DNA from: Telmatobacter sp. DSM 110680
GTDB lineage: Bacteria; Acidobacteriota; Terriglobia; Terriglobales; Acidobacteriaceae
Direction: 5' to 3'
NCBI RefSeq assembly: GCF_039994875.1
Contig: NZ_CP121196.1
Span: forward strand, 5,518,001-5,582,000
Length of the DNA stretch: 64,000 nt
Shown here: positions 34,280 through 42,792 of the stretch, in pieces
How the letters are laid out: every line of letters begins with the position of its first letter
Position numbering within the stretch: the stretch's first letter is position 1
Notes under the pieces: generated by a model
Database searches by the model: none
Told to the model about the DNA's origin: nothing
Seen by the model: only the letters and a program-made list of their open reading frames with translations
Program-made: the position numbers and the translations under genes

Positions 34280-34932
34280 ACGAACTTCTAATCTATGGAA
34301 AACACCTGGCCGGCCCCTTTCTCGTCGCGCTCGATCTCCTCGGCACCTTCGTCTTCGCACTGAGCGGTGCGGCAGCTGGTGTGAAGAGCAAATTGGATTT
34401 ATTCGGTTTGATGGTGCTTGCCTTCGCGACGGGAAACGCAGGCGGGATTATCCGCGACCTGCTTATCGGCGCCGTTCCGCCTGCAGCCATCCGCGACTGG
34501 CGTTATCTGGGAGTCTGTATCCTGGCAGGCTTGGTGACATTCTTGTGGTATCCCAATATCGACGTGCAGCGCAGGCCCGTTCTGTTGTTCGATGGCGCGG
34601 GCTTGGCTCTTTTCGCTGTCACCGGTACCCAGAAAGCGCTGGCCGCCGGACTCAATCCCGTGATGGCTGCAATCATGGGGATGTTGACTGGCATTGGCGG
34701 CGGAATGCTGCGTGATGTTCTGGTGAATGAAACTCCAACAGTGCTCCGGGCTGATCTTTATGCCGTCGCCGCGCTTGCTGCTGGCGTCGTTGTGGTGACG
34801 GGACATGTAATGCACTATCCGTCATTTGCATTTTTGATTCCGGGTGCACTTCTATGCTTCTTTCTCAGAGTGATGGCCATATTCCGCGGTTGGCATCTGC
34901 CACTTGCCGGGACAGGATCTCGGTCACGCTGA
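34264..34932 (+). CDS. Trimeric intracellular cation channel family protein (UPF0126, YicG-like)
   Basis: A 222-residue inner membrane protein with seven hydrophobic helices in two similar halves: GNAGGIIRDLLIG in the first and GIGGGMLRDVLVN in the second, the repeated signature of the UPF0126/TRIC family. Bacterial TRIC homologues are cation channels. The GTG at 34264 overlaps the end of the M20 gene by 16 bases; a GTG at 34276 is an alternative start. Translational coupling with the M20 gene is likely. Confidence 0.88.
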   Translation: MASLVNELLIYGKHLAGPFLVALDLLGTFVFALSGAAAGVKSKLDLFGLMVLAFATGNAGGIIRDLLIGAVPPAAIRDWRYLGVCILAGLVTFLWYPNIDVQRRPVLLFDGAGLALFAVTGTQKALAAGLNPVMAAIMGMLTGIGGGMLRDVLVNETPTVLRADLYAVAALAAGVVVVTGHVMHYPSFAFLIPGALLCFFLRVMAIFRGWHLPLAGTGSRSR

Positions 34933-35259
34933 CCAGGTTCGATGCGCGAAGCCGTTATCGTCGCCCCATGCAATTCGAAACCCAGTTTCGATCGTTTGCA
35001 TCGACGATGCAGATCATCATTGAGGAGGGAGCGAGCAATTTGTGAGAGAGAGCAGCACCCATAGACAGAAAATGGCGGACATGCTCAAGAACACGATGAG
35101 GGCTCCAACTGCCATACGCGGCATTGGCTGTGGCCCTCTATGGCCCGCTTGACCTCCAGGCCACGCTTCACTAAAACTCACAATGGCACCGGACAAGAAA
35201 GAGCCGCAGGCCGCCACGATTCAAGAGTCATGGCAAGCCTGCATGACTGTTCAGCTCTA
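34933..35259. other. Gap of 327 bp
   Basis: No gene is firmly supported. A minus-strand frame at 35017-35217 encodes PRMAVGALIVFLSMSAIFCL, which would be a membrane helix, and an overall 66 residues; it lacks a ribosome site and a family match, so it is only a candidate small membrane protein. Confidence 0.3.
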
Positions 35260-35430
35260 TTAATCCTTTTTCTCTTCTTCTTTCTTTTCAATGAAGTTGG
35301 TTACCGCTTCGGTTCCTTCGAAGCCGACAACAGCGGCAACACCTTCTGTGACTAATCCCGCATTTGGATCCAGTTTCTTCGCGCCTTCGACTGCCGCAGC
35401 AGCTCCGGCTAGTTCTTCAAGGATTCCCAT
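35260..35430 (-). CDS. 56-residue Ala/Glu-rich small protein
   Basis: Short gene with a clear ribosome site (GAAGGAG, 6 bases before the ATG at 35430). It encodes MGILEELAGAAAAVEGAKKL, then a Val/Gly/Ala segment and a highly charged tail of Glu and Lys ending EEEKKD. No family recognised. It lies 112 bp downstream of the GlsB/YeaQ gene on the same strand, so it may belong to the same stress-type transcript. Function unknown. Confidence 0.65.
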   Translation of the reverse strand: MGILEELAGAAAAVEGAKKLDPNAGLVTEGVAAVVGFEGTEAVTNFIEKKEEEKKD

Positions 35431-35542
35431 GATCTTCTCCTTCGCAGTGATTGAATTTGACAGCCTCTTGCGAAATCCCCGCTTCGAATCCGGGATACGA
35501 ATCAGTGCCTCGTTCAGAAACGACCAAGGAACGGAAACAGTG

Positions 35543-35815
35543 TTAAAGGTTGGCGTTTCGATTACCGGCTACAAGGCGAACTACCCAAGTGAGAATCACC
35601 GCTCCAATGACGGCAATTACGATGCTGATAATCAGGCCGTGCTGACCAACTCCCCCGAATCCAAGGAAGCTGGACAGGAACCCTCCGATCAGCGCGCCGA
35701 CCAGGCCGACAATCATGTCCATGAAGAAGCCAAAACCTGAGCCCTTCATAAGCTTTCCTGTGATCCAGCCCGCGAGTACGCCGATGATGATCCACGCAAT
35801 AATTCCGTGCCCCAT
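35543..35815 (-). CDS. GlsB/YeaQ/YmgE family stress-response membrane protein
   Basis: A 90-residue protein with three membrane helices and the transglycosylase-associated signature: GHGIIAWIIIGVLAGWITGKLMKG, GFFMDMIVGLVGALIGGFL and a last helix ending in a short basic tail. Members are induced by general, osmotic or acid stress and sit in the inner membrane; the molecular role is unknown. AAAGGAGAACG precedes the ATG. Same strand as the LysM gene upstream. Confidence 0.9.
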   Translation of the reverse strand: MGHGIIAWIIIGVLAGWITGKLMKGSGFGFFMDMIVGLVGALIGGFLSSFLGFGGVGQHGLIISIVIAVIGAVILTWVVRLVAGNRNANL

Positions 35816-35952
35816 GTGATCGTTCTCCTTTTTGAGCTTCGGTGCAGCTTTCCCGATTGATCACAGCAGCATCAACCGTAAACTCTGCCTCGAGCGCAGG
35901 TTTGTACAAATCTCGGAACTCTGTAGCGAGACTTCGGTCCCGGGATTTCGGT

Positions 35953-36345
35953 CTACGAAATTACCGGAAGGTTCAGATCCTGACCGACCTTGATCTTGTC
36001 CGGGTCGTCTATTCCGTTCGCCTGAGCGATGTCGCGATACTTGCTAGCATCGCCGTAGAAGCGCTTGGCGATTTTCGACAGATTGTCGCCGGACTGGACT
36101 GTATACGGCTGCTCCGCCCCGCCCGAAGTTGCAATCTCATGATGCAGATCGGCATAAGTCGGATCGGCCTCTTTGATGGCATCCCAGGTGCGGTTGGCAA
36201 CCACAGTCGATGGCACTGTCGCTTTTAAGTGGAGTTTTTCGCCATCGAGATCTACCTGTTCTAGGTTTGCGCCGAGGTCAGAGAATCCCTCAATGGTTGA
36301 GATTACTCCGGCATACTTCTGCTTTAGCTGATCCAAATCTGCCAT
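35953..36345 (-). CDS. BON-LysM domain protein (Kbp/YgaU-like)
   Basis: A 130-residue protein. The N-terminal part (residues 8-70) is a BON-like domain and the C-terminal 50 residues are a LysM domain: YTVQSGDNLSKIAKRFYGDASKYRDIAQANGIDDPDKIKVGQDLNLP. This layout is that of E. coli Kbp (YgaU), a cytoplasmic potassium-binding protein induced by osmotic stress; there is no signal peptide here either. AGGAGGAATGAT precedes the ATG at 36345, which is preferred to one 6 codons earlier. Confidence 0.85.
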   Translation of the reverse strand: MADLDQLKQKYAGVISTIEGFSDLGANLEQVDLDGEKLHLKATVPSTVVANRTWDAIKEADPTYADLHHEIATSGGAEQPYTVQSGDNLSKIAKRFYGDASKYRDIAQANGIDDPDKIKVGQDLNLPVIS

Positions 36346-36398
36346 ATCATTCCTCCTGTTCACTTACTGCTATCTGCTGGTCATCGGGTCAAACTCGC

Positions 36399-36770
36399 TT
36401 AGTGCCTATCGCGATCCTCCATGAGATGCGACATAGCTTGTTGATATCCGCGACGGAAGGCCTGACGATAGCCTTTTCTCATTTCAGGCGCAACATCGGG
36501 ATGCCGATATTCGTCGCGATTGTTGACATCGGGACGGCGATGATTCCCGACATCTTTTCGTGCGCCCTCAATGCCATCGTGAAAGCCACGGCGCTGAATG
36601 TCGTTAAACTCCCCGGGCGGGGCTTCCCAATTACCATGATCCCGATCATGATCCTGACCGTACACGGGAGATGAGGGCCCTGCCGACGAGGCGGAGGCCT
36701 TGCTGATGATCAAGCAGCTTGCTCCCAAAAGAAGGGCGAGCACCGGAACAGCGGTTAGTTTCAGATTCAT
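36399..36770 (-). CDS. Secreted basic/His-rich small protein
   Basis: A 123-residue protein with a signal peptide (residues 1-27, TAVPVLALLLGASCLIISKASA) and a hydrophilic mature part rich in Arg, His, Asp and Gly: DHDRDHGNWEAPPGEFNDIQRRGFHDGIEGARKD and HPDVAPEMRKGYRQAFRRGYQQAMSH. The GYRxAFRxGYxxA repeats are common in small exported acidobacterial proteins. No function is known. It sits in a run of minus-strand envelope-stress genes. Confidence 0.7.
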   Translation of the reverse strand: MNLKLTAVPVLALLLGASCLIISKASASSAGPSSPVYGQDHDRDHGNWEAPPGEFNDIQRRGFHDGIEGARKDVGNHRRPDVNNRDEYRHPDVAPEMRKGYRQAFRRGYQQAMSHLMEDRDRH

Positions 36771-36928
36771 TGTCGATTTCTCCAGTCTTTCTTGCGCCAG
36801 GTGAATCTCACCGATCAATCAAATTTCGCGTCTATTTGATTGAGAATCGGAGTCTGCAACTGGGTGGTTTGTCACGTGATTCGGTCCGACCTTCCATTCG
36901 CTTCGAACGGATTGTTGGACCTCTACCG

Positions 36929-37255
36929 TTACTTGGCTGGCTGGTTGGCGATAACCAGCTTGCTGATTTTTGTGTAGGTGGCAGCCGGGACGATGTTCTT
37001 GCTTTTCAACTGCGTTTTGTTGGCGTAAGGGCGTCCATCGATGATCTTTTGGGCGTATACATCCCCGACGCCGGGTAGGGCCTTGAGTTGATCTTTCGTC
37101 GCCCTGTTCAAGTCCACGAGGTTGGCGGATGCCGCTAAGGCATTCGCGGTATGCTTTGTGCCCGAGGAGGATTGCAAGGCCGCAGCCGGCAGGATGCTAA
37201 AGAGGACAGAGGCCGTCAGGACGGCAAGAACGGATGTGAGACGTTTCACGTGCAT
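36929..37255 (-). CDS. ComEA-like helix-hairpin-helix protein, secreted
   Basis: A 108-residue protein with a signal peptide of about 27 residues and two helix-hairpin-helix motifs: LVDLNRATKDQLKALPGVGDVYAQKIIDGRPYANKTQLKSKNIVPAATYTKI. This is the DNA-binding unit of ComEA, the periplasmic DNA receptor in competence. It is shorter than full ComEA and lacks a membrane anchor. The palindrome ATCACCAAGGTGAT lies at 37260-37273, just before the ATG. A TTG at 37267 is an alternative start. Confidence 0.82.
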   Translation of the reverse strand: MHVKRLTSVLAVLTASVLFSILPAAALQSSSGTKHTANALAASANLVDLNRATKDQLKALPGVGDVYAQKIIDGRPYANKTQLKSKNIVPAATYTKISKLVIANQPAK

Positions 37256-37370
37256 GTGTATCACCAAGGTGATTTCTAAGTTCTTGATTTGTGAATGAAC
37301 AAACGCAGAACCAAATTTACGCCAAGCCCATGCTTACAGGCAGCGTCAGCGAACATGATTGAAGGCCGAT

Positions 37371-37613
37371 TTATCCCTTGTTGCCAAACATGCTGGTTGC
37401 CGCACTAAGCAGACCTCCCAGTCCACCTGATTCGGCAGCGGCCGGCTGACCGTCGGCTGTGCTCGCTCCGGAACCGAGCACCGAGCCCAGCATGCCCTGA
37501 AATTCGGATGGCACCCTGGACATGATGTGTTGAACAACTACTTGTTCGACTTCCTGGGCTTTGTCAGGGCCCAAGCCCGCCTTCTGCTGCAACAACACTG
37601 CTATCTCACCCAT
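37371..37613 (-). CDS. Small Gly/Ala-rich protein, DUF937-like
   Basis: An 80-residue protein. EIAVLLQQKAGLGPDKAQEVEQVVVQHIMSRVPSEFQGMLGSVLG is similar to the repeat unit of DUF937/YidB-type proteins, and the tail GGLGGLLSAATSMFGNKG is typical of them. The function is unknown. GGAGAAAACATC precedes the ATG. It is transcribed leftward with the other stress genes. Confidence 0.65.
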   Translation of the reverse strand: MGEIAVLLQQKAGLGPDKAQEVEQVVVQHIMSRVPSEFQGMLGSVLGSGASTADGQPAAAESGGLGGLLSAATSMFGNKG

Positions 37614-37748
37614 GATGTTTTCTCCAGTTTGTTGTGAATTCTCGGTTAAAGTTCGTCGGGATCAGTTCAAGTTCGGCTCCCGGAAAAGTGTTGCCTCGAA
37701 CGAAGCAGGCACGTGAAATGTTCCGACCGATCCGCATGCCATCCCGGC

Positions 37749-38816
37749 TCAACGCGCCAGAGTTAGTCCCAAGCCCGTAGTCAGAATGACGTCGTTGCCC
37801 AGTGTTCCCGTTGGCGGGAAGGAAGTATAGCGATCACTGAATGTTGTCTGCCAGTTGAAGATCTTTCCGAGCTTCGTGCTGAAAGTAGAATCCACTGACA
37901 GCTGGAACTGACCCGTTTGACTGAGATCGGGATATAGAAACGCTTGCTCAGTAAACAGGCTTCTGGTTCCAAGCTTGCGAGTATATTGTTCGCCCAGGTC
38001 AAGGGCGGCAAAGCTGTTAGTGGGAGTTGGCGAGTATTTTTCATGGGTCCAGACGAGACCGGCCAGGATATCGAGGCTCTGTTGCGGCGACTTGATCGCG
38101 TGCCAGCCCAGGCCACCGCCAAGGATCGAGCGAAGGTCTAAATTCTGCAGCGCATTGGTTGAAAAATCGCCGGTCCCGAACGCGAATATCCGCGGCTTCA
38201 AGTTGTGATCGTAGCGGAGCCCGCCTGCGGTTGTGTTGGCACTCGTCGACGGCACGGCGTGAGCGTTCTTGCTATAGAGCGTATCCGCGTAGAGAGAGGT
38301 TTTGTCGTTGCGGGTTTGTCGCGCTGCGACGAACCCTGCACCGAAGGTAGCAGTATCCGAATTGCCGCGCGCAAGCGCCAAGCTAACATTCACGGCGCCG
38401 GTCCACGCATGTCCCCAACTCGGATTCAAGGAGGCTTCATAGACGGCTTGATCCGCAGGGGATCGCAGGACCGTCACTTCGGTCGGATCCAGAGTGGATG
38501 GGCCTGAAGATGTGGTGACTGTCAGACCATTTTCCGCACGCTCGATCGAGGTTACACTCAGGTTGCCCTTTTTCCAAGGCAACACTAGAGCTTGGGTTAC
38601 GGTAAGGCTTGCAACCTGGTCCCAGGCGAGAGCAATCGGGTCGGCGTACGCCGTCTTAAATGTTAGCTTGCCAGCTTCGAGCTTTAACGCCGTTCCGGTG
38701 AGTCGGTCGCCATTCTTGAGCACGACTGTGTCAGCATACAGATTGGAAATGCAAAGAAAGATCAGAAGGGTAAGGATACAAGTAGCGAATGTACGGAACG
38801 AGAAATGCAGATGCAT
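37749..38816 (-). CDS. DUF481 family outer membrane protein (YdiY-like)
   Basis: A 355-residue protein with a signal peptide (FATCILTLLIFLCISNLYA). Residues 25-110 form an SHS2-like/LSM-type head (ADTVVLKNGDRLTGTALKLEAGKLTFKTAYADPIALAWDQV) and residues 130-350 form the DUF481 beta-barrel (GNVSLALARGNSDTATFG-like start, then TETLNWRTSFSDRY-like strands in acidobacterial form). The last residue run VILTTGLGLTLAR ends a barrel strand. Members are outer membrane proteins, some acid-inducible. Convergence on mscL is absent; mscL lies upstream on the same strand, 29 bp away. Confidence 0.75.
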   Translation of the reverse strand: MHLHFSFRTFATCILTLLIFLCISNLYADTVVLKNGDRLTGTALKLEAGKLTFKTAYADPIALAWDQVASLTVTQALVLPWKKGNLSVTSIERAENGLTVTTSSGPSTLDPTEVTVLRSPADQAVYEASLNPSWGHAWTGAVNVSLALARGNSDTATFGAGFVAARQTRNDKTSLYADTLYSKNAHAVPSTSANTTAGGLRYDHNLKPRIFAFGTGDFSTNALQNLDLRSILGGGLGWHAIKSPQQSLDILAGLVWTHEKYSPTPTNSFAALDLGEQYTRKLGTRSLFTEQAFLYPDLSQTGQFQLSVDSTFSTKLGKIFNWQTTFSDRYTSFPPTGTLGNDVILTTGLGLTLAR

Positions 38817-38845
38817 AGATGGGCCGCCTCTCAAACGGAGGAACG

Positions 38846-39238
38846 CTATGCTACGAGTTGGGTACAGTGCGAGCAACGTTGTGCTCGGATCGGGATGTCG
38901 CTGAGGCACTGAGGACAAACCTTGCTAGCCGGCGGAACTTCCGGCACCGGTCCTTTAATGCGAGCCATCAGGGCATTGGCGGGCATCACGATGAAGAAGT
39001 AAACCGATGCAGCCACCATGAGGAACGTAATCACCGCGTTTAGGAAGTTCCCGATCATGATGTGGTTGTAGGAAATTGAACTGAAATCCGGTTTGCCAAA
39101 GATGTTGCCGATGAAAGGAGTGAGCACATCTTTGACGAGAGAGGTGACAACGGCGCCAAATGCAACGCCCATAATCAGGCCTACGGCCAGGTCGAGCACG
39201 TTGCCCCGCAGGATGAAATCTCGGAAACCTTTAATCAT
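38846..39238 (-). CDS. mscL: Large-conductance mechanosensitive channel with C-terminal zinc ribbon
   Basis: A 130-residue MscL. FRDFILRGNVLDLAVGLIMGVAFGAVVTSLVKDVLTPFIG is the conserved N-terminal helix plus TM1, and NHIMIGNFLNAVITFLMVAASVYFFIVMPANAL is TM2. After it, residues 108-126 carry CPQCLSDIPIRAQRCSHC, a four-Cys zinc ribbon instead of the usual charged helix bundle. The channel opens on membrane stretch and releases solutes in hypoosmotic shock. The added ribbon may hold the cytoplasmic pentamer together. The ORF lies 29 bp upstream of the DUF481 gene. Confidence 0.93.
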   Translation of the reverse strand: MIKGFRDFILRGNVLDLAVGLIMGVAFGAVVTSLVKDVLTPFIGNIFGKPDFSSISYNHIMIGNFLNAVITFLMVAASVYFFIVMPANALMARIKGPVPEVPPASKVCPQCLSDIPIRAQRCSHCTQLVA

Positions 39239-39335
39239 TTCGTTCTCCGATCTTTAATTTTCGAATCGTGACAGTTCAAATTCTGCGCAGAGCCATGGAA
39301 GGTGTCGCTAGAGATGTGAGTCTGCGACAAGCCAC

Positions 39336-39359
39336 GGAGCCACATTCCCTCGTGGCTCC
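39336..39359 (-). terminator. Hairpin between the DUF3761 gene and mscL
   Basis: GGAGCCAC (39336-39343) and GTGGCTCC (39352-39359) form an 8-bp stem with an 8-base loop, 29 bases after the DUF3761 stop and 98 bases before the mscL start. There is no T run after it on the minus strand, so termination would be weak. Confidence 0.45.
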
Positions 39360-39387
39360 TTCAGTGCTTAACACTGTTATTGATGGA

Positions 39388-39903
39388 TCATTTGCAAGGC
39401 TTGCCGTGATCAGCGTGAGCGCCCTTTGCTTTCGCCGCATCCTCTGTCATATAGGCGCCAGCTTTGGTTTTTCCGTACCACTTCGAATCCTGACAGTGGT
39501 AGACATTGCTCGAGGTATTGAGCCAGACCTGACCTGCGCCACCGCCAGGAGCCTGCGCGACGGTGCTTGCTGACGCCTTGGGTGCCGGCGCGGGAGTGGT
39601 AGTGGGAGCCTTAGTTGGTTCGGACTTCGCAGCCGGAGCGGGAGCGGGGGCTGCCGCAGGAGCCGAAGTCGATGCAGCTTTCCCGGCCGAAGCCTTCGCC
39701 TTAGTTGCGTCGGAGGCAGCATACCAAGTCTTGATCCCCTTGTGGCCACGGCACGCGCCTGACTTGGTGGCGGCAGTTGAGTACGTCCCGTCGTTGCAAA
39801 GCCCGCTTGCGCCGGCGGGCGCTCCGGCAGGCGCCTGTGCCGAACCAACTAGCGAGACTGAAATCCCGACTAGTAGTGCGATTAAGCCAATCATTCTCTT
39901 CAT
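39388..39903 (-). CDS. Secreted DUF3761-type protein with Ala/Pro-rich linker
   Basis: A 171-residue protein. After a signal peptide (GLIALLVGISVSLVGSAQA) comes GLCNDGTYSTAATKSGACRGHKGIKTWY, the short two-Cys DUF3761 domain, then a long Ala/Pro/Lys-rich linker (about residues 65-115) and a C-terminal domain with VWLNTSSNVYHCQDSKWYGKTKAGAYMTE, which looks like a second small Cys domain. The function is unknown. Transcribed leftward, upstream of mscL. Confidence 0.78.
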   Translation of the reverse strand: MKRMIGLIALLVGISVSLVGSAQAPAGAPAGASGLCNDGTYSTAATKSGACRGHKGIKTWYAASDATKAKASAGKAASTSAPAAAPAPAPAAKSEPTKAPTTTPAPAPKASASTVAQAPGGGAGQVWLNTSSNVYHCQDSKWYGKTKAGAYMTEDAAKAKGAHADHGKPCK

Positions 39904-40306
39904 GGGTCTCCCGTCCGTTACCGAATATAGGCGAGCATCATCACACGGTTTACCGAACCTGTCTAGCTTAAAAACCCGACTATCTGTTTAGGAAAACTTC
40001 GAGCGAAAAATTTAACTTATGGGAGATTAGGCGACATAGCCAAGCCAAAAAGCGTGGATTCTCACCAAAACTGGCTACTAGAGCGGATTTGGAACAAGAG
40101 CGTTTTCTCGCATTGAACAATGTCAACAGGAATCGAGCGTCTTTCGCATTAAAGTAGTACGGTTTCAATTTCGACGACTGATCTGTACCAACAGCGCGGA
40201 TGGATGCGGACGGCATTTACGAAAGTATGAACCCGCTGTTAAGTGAACACACCACGCTGATTTGCATCTATAATTGCACCTCACTGGGGCGCGAATGGAG
40301 TAGTTC
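39904..40306. other. Gap of 403 bp
   Basis: No convincing gene. The sequence is slightly AT-richer than the surroundings and contains the divergent promoters for the DUF3761 gene and the 215-residue gene. A minus-strand frame at 39980-40216 has no ribosome site and no recognisable domain. Confidence 0.4.
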
Positions 40307-40954
40307 ATGGCACCGATTCACGTCAGTATCGATCCCCTCCTGATAGAGGGATGTCTCCTCTTCACGATCGGTATTGTTGCAGCTACGGTCGGTGCGATTG
40401 CAGCGATTGCAGTCGTTCGTGAACACAGAAGCCAAGACAGTCCCACGAAGGCCGCCGAAGAAGTGCTCTTGGTCCGAGCCAACCGGGTGTCAGTGACCGT
40501 GGGAGGGGGGAGCAGAATGAGCGATCCTCTAGATTTGCACTTCATTCTCACCGACCCCGCTGTCACTTTGTTGCGGATAGAGCTGGCAAACCCTTTGGAC
40601 AAGGGAGCCAGTACCGCCCCGTGCGTGAAGGCAGCATCCGAGGTCTTTATCGCAGAGGTGGACCCCAAGGTCGTCGTACGCTGGTATAACGCCAATGGAT
40701 ATTGGAAAGGGGAGACGAAAAAACTCCCGATCTGCCTTCTTTTTACAGTTGGTGGCTATGCAGGGTGCCGAACTATTTGGGTCGCAGTTAGCCCGATCAA
40801 GGCAGAAATCTCAGGGCTCTCCGATGACATGAACTTTGCATGGTGCGTTGAAGGCCCTTGCCCAAGGCCTCTCCTCACGCCAGCCGCCAACGTTCAACCT
40901 CACCGGCACGGAGAGACTATAGATACGACTCACGGTTGGCCAACAGCATGTTAG
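40307..40954 (+). CDS. Membrane-anchored protein of unknown function
   Basis: A 215-residue protein with one N-terminal membrane helix (ideal hydrophobic run CLLFTIGIVAATVGAIAAIAVV) and a soluble part of about 165 residues that should be mainly beta: MSDPLDLHFILTDPAVTLLRIEL and KVVVRWYNANGYWKGETKKLPICLLF. Six Cys are spread in the soluble part. No family is recognised. GCGCGAATGGAG precedes the ATG at 40307. Confidence 0.55.
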   Translation: MAPIHVSIDPLLIEGCLLFTIGIVAATVGAIAAIAVVREHRSQDSPTKAAEEVLLVRANRVSVTVGGGSRMSDPLDLHFILTDPAVTLLRIELANPLDKGASTAPCVKAASEVFIAEVDPKVVVRWYNANGYWKGETKKLPICLLFTVGGYAGCRTIWVAVSPIKAEISGLSDDMNFAWCVEGPCPRPLLTPAANVQPHRHGETIDTTHGWPTAC

Positions 40955-40994
40955 GTATCATTTGGGGATCATAAATAAGTCGCCCGGCACAACG

Positions 40995-41228
40995 TTAGGC
41001 TGTCCCGTGGTCGGCATGCTTGAGGCAGATTACTGCATCCGCCTGTGGACGGCCTTTTGGCCCCTCGACGATGTCGAACTCGACTTCGTCACCTTCTTTC
41101 AGCTTTTTGTACCCGTCCGATTGAATCGCTGAGAAGTGAACGAATACGTCAGGCCCGTCTTCCCGTCCAATGAATCCATAACCTTTGGCATTGCTAAACC
41201 ACTTAACTCGTCCTTTGTAATGAGCCAC
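40995..41228 (-). CDS. cspA: Cold shock domain protein (CspA family)
   Basis: A 77-residue cold shock protein. YKGRVKWFSNAKGYGFIGREDGPDVFVHFSAIQ contains RNP1 (KGYGFI) and RNP2 (VFVHF), both needed for nucleic-acid binding; the end (EGPKGRPQADAVICL) is standard. It acts as an RNA chaperone in the cytoplasm. The GTG at 41228 follows GGCAGGAGCGT and is preferred to an ATG 7 codons upstream. Confidence 0.93.
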   Translation of the reverse strand: MAHYKGRVKWFSNAKGYGFIGREDGPDVFVHFSAIQSDGYKKLKEGDEVEFDIVEGPKGRPQADAVICLKHADHGTA

Positions 41229-41447
41229 ACGCTCCTGCCTTCCTTGCATCAGGGGATCGGCGAATTAGGCAATGCGATGCACGTACCGCTATTTTCTGAT
41301 GCGACTAATCTAAGAAGTGATGCTGAAGCAAGAAACGCTCCATCCATGTACCCTGAGATATGACCAAGCGTTCGTTTAGCCAACTCTTCGGTGCATCCCC
41401 GGATCAGCGCAAGAGGGTCTGAATTTCATTGAGCCCGTTAGAAAGCC

Positions 41448-41693
41448 ATGTCGAATAAATCTAATTGGGAGACAATTACATTGTCGGCGAAATTAAAGGG
41501 GATGGGTCGAGAAGCCCCATGCACGGTGAGTGCGGTCAAGTTGTCGCTTCCGGATTTCAGAATAACGGCATTCGTTCGATGTGATGTTCTTCAAGCACCC
41601 AGTGACTTGCCGGATGGCGAATACTTCGTCAGCCTTGGGAACCGAAACATGCTTGTGCAAAAGGAAAACGGCGTTTGGCAGCAAGGCGTGTAG
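41448..41693 (+). CDS. Small protein of unknown function
   Basis: An 81-residue ORF, unrecognised. It looks beta-rich: ITLSAKLKGMGREAPCTVSAVKLSLPDFRITAFVRCD, then DLPDGEYFVSLGNRNMLVQKENGVWQ, the pattern of a small beta-sandwich. The ribosome site is weak (GAAAGCC). It sits alone between the cold shock gene and the small-gene cluster. Probably coding. Confidence 0.45.
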   Translation: MSNKSNWETITLSAKLKGMGREAPCTVSAVKLSLPDFRITAFVRCDVLQAPSDLPDGEYFVSLGNRNMLVQKENGVWQQGV

Positions 41694-42012
41694 TGCATGG
41701 CACCTCTCGCAAAAGAGGGCGATCAAAAAACCACTGTAAGAAGGCAAGATTCCTTGTGACAAGTTCGGAGATAAATCAAAGTTCAGCGTTGAATTGAGAG
41801 GCGGCGGAGAAATCGTTGGCAGTTGCACCTATCCCAACTGACGGAACTTTCCAAACACGCTAAGGAAGACGCTAAGTCTTTCTCGCCGCGAAACAAACAT
41901 CTGTCAGTCCACGCGGCCTGTTGCTCGTCTGTCGTAGAAGCTTGAGGCACCCTTCTATGCAGCACAGGGGATGTAAGCAGCCGAATCGGCTAGATGCTGC
42001 ATCTACCGCTTT
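41694..42012. other. Gap of 319 bp
   Basis: Nothing recognised. Only short frames without ribosome sites or domains. The bases just before 42013 contain no GTGA-N6-TCAC palindrome. Confidence 0.4.
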
Positions 42013-42345
42013 GTGTCTGCCCGACCATCTTCGGAACTCATGCAGTCTCTTCGTATCACATTGAATAAGCTAGAGGAGAACTTCGCCTCACCGGAAGATG
42101 AGCCCATCATCGCCGAGTTGAAACGCATCCTGATGCTTCGCATCGCAGATATCGAAGCGGTCGAAACGTTGCAGGAAGCCAGGACGACCGAGGCTGTTTC
42201 CGCGCAAACTGAAACCATGCGCGTTGCAAGCCGAGTCGAACCTGCGATCGGGCATTCGCCGGAATCGGACACATCGACTGGAAAAAACATAACGCCATCA
42301 GATTCTGCTTCCATCCAAACTGCCTGCGCGTGTGACGGCAATTGA
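42013..42345 (+). CDS. Small-gene family B, long form
   Basis: 110 residues from a GTG; the ATG at 42040 is an alternative. The first 60 residues (MQSLRITLNKLEENF, then LKRILMLRIADIEAVE) match the gene at 45267-45476 (LLESLRELFTKMEAD, LKRIVRERIAAIEAAE). The remaining 50 residues are Thr/Ser/Ala-rich and unrelated. The shared part is two predicted helices with a short loop. Function unknown. Confidence 0.6.
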   Translation: MSARPSSELMQSLRITLNKLEENFASPEDEPIIAELKRILMLRIADIEAVETLQEARTTEAVSAQTETMRVASRVEPAIGHSPESDTSTGKNITPSDSASIQTACACDGN

Positions 42346-42411
42346 CGTTAGTGAGCAGATGCCACTAGTCGTGTGCATATCGAATTGATTCGATTATGGG
42401 AAAGGCCGCAA

Positions 42412-42654
42412 ATGGCTAAGGTAATTAAGAGATCGAATGGATACGAATTCGTAGGTTTGAACACAATAGGGATGAGAATCGTAAACGAATTCCAGAGACA
42501 GCACCCCTCACTATGCGAACCAACTTCAGATCCTGATTACAGATTCATCCGTAAAGGCTCTCAAGAAGAAAGTGTGCAGTTGGAAAGGCTTGTTGTGCAG
42601 ATATTAGCCAAAGACCCTGACCGACCGCCTCAGACGCTTAGAATGCAACAGTGA
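42412..42654 (+). CDS. Small protein of unknown function
   Basis: An 80-residue protein from the ATG at 42412, with AAAGG eight bases upstream. KVIKRSNGYEFVGLNTIGMRIVNEFQRQHPSLCEPTSDPDYRFIRKG suggests an alpha+beta fold; LERLVVQILAKDPDRPPQTL ends it. No family recognised. It follows the family B gene by 66 bp on the same strand. Confidence 0.5.
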   Translation: MAKVIKRSNGYEFVGLNTIGMRIVNEFQRQHPSLCEPTSDPDYRFIRKGSQEESVQLERLVVQILAKDPDRPPQTLRMQQ

Positions 42655-42792
42655 TGAGGGGAAATAGTCGACCTCTGCGTAACGGTTGTTCAATGACTGA
42701 TAGGGCCTTCCATCGAAGGAAAGCCTGGTCGTCACCAAACCTCCTAGATGACCCGCGAATTCCCGGCACGCCGTTCGAGAATAGAGGAAAGT

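Noticed and set aside
36800..36815. GGTGAATCTCACC as an operator
   Set aside because: Spacing between half-sites is 3, not 6; it may only be a chance hairpin before the secreted-protein gene.
37260..37273. Palindrome ATCACCAAGGTGAT before the ComEA-like gene as another CRP/FNR-type site
   Set aside because: The half-sites are in the opposite order (TCAC...GTGA with almost no spacer) and it overlaps the translation start region, so it is not the same motif.
39980..40216. 78-codon minus-strand frame between the DUF3761 gene and the 215-residue gene
   Set aside because: No ribosome site, no recognised domain; composition not different from non-coding sequence.
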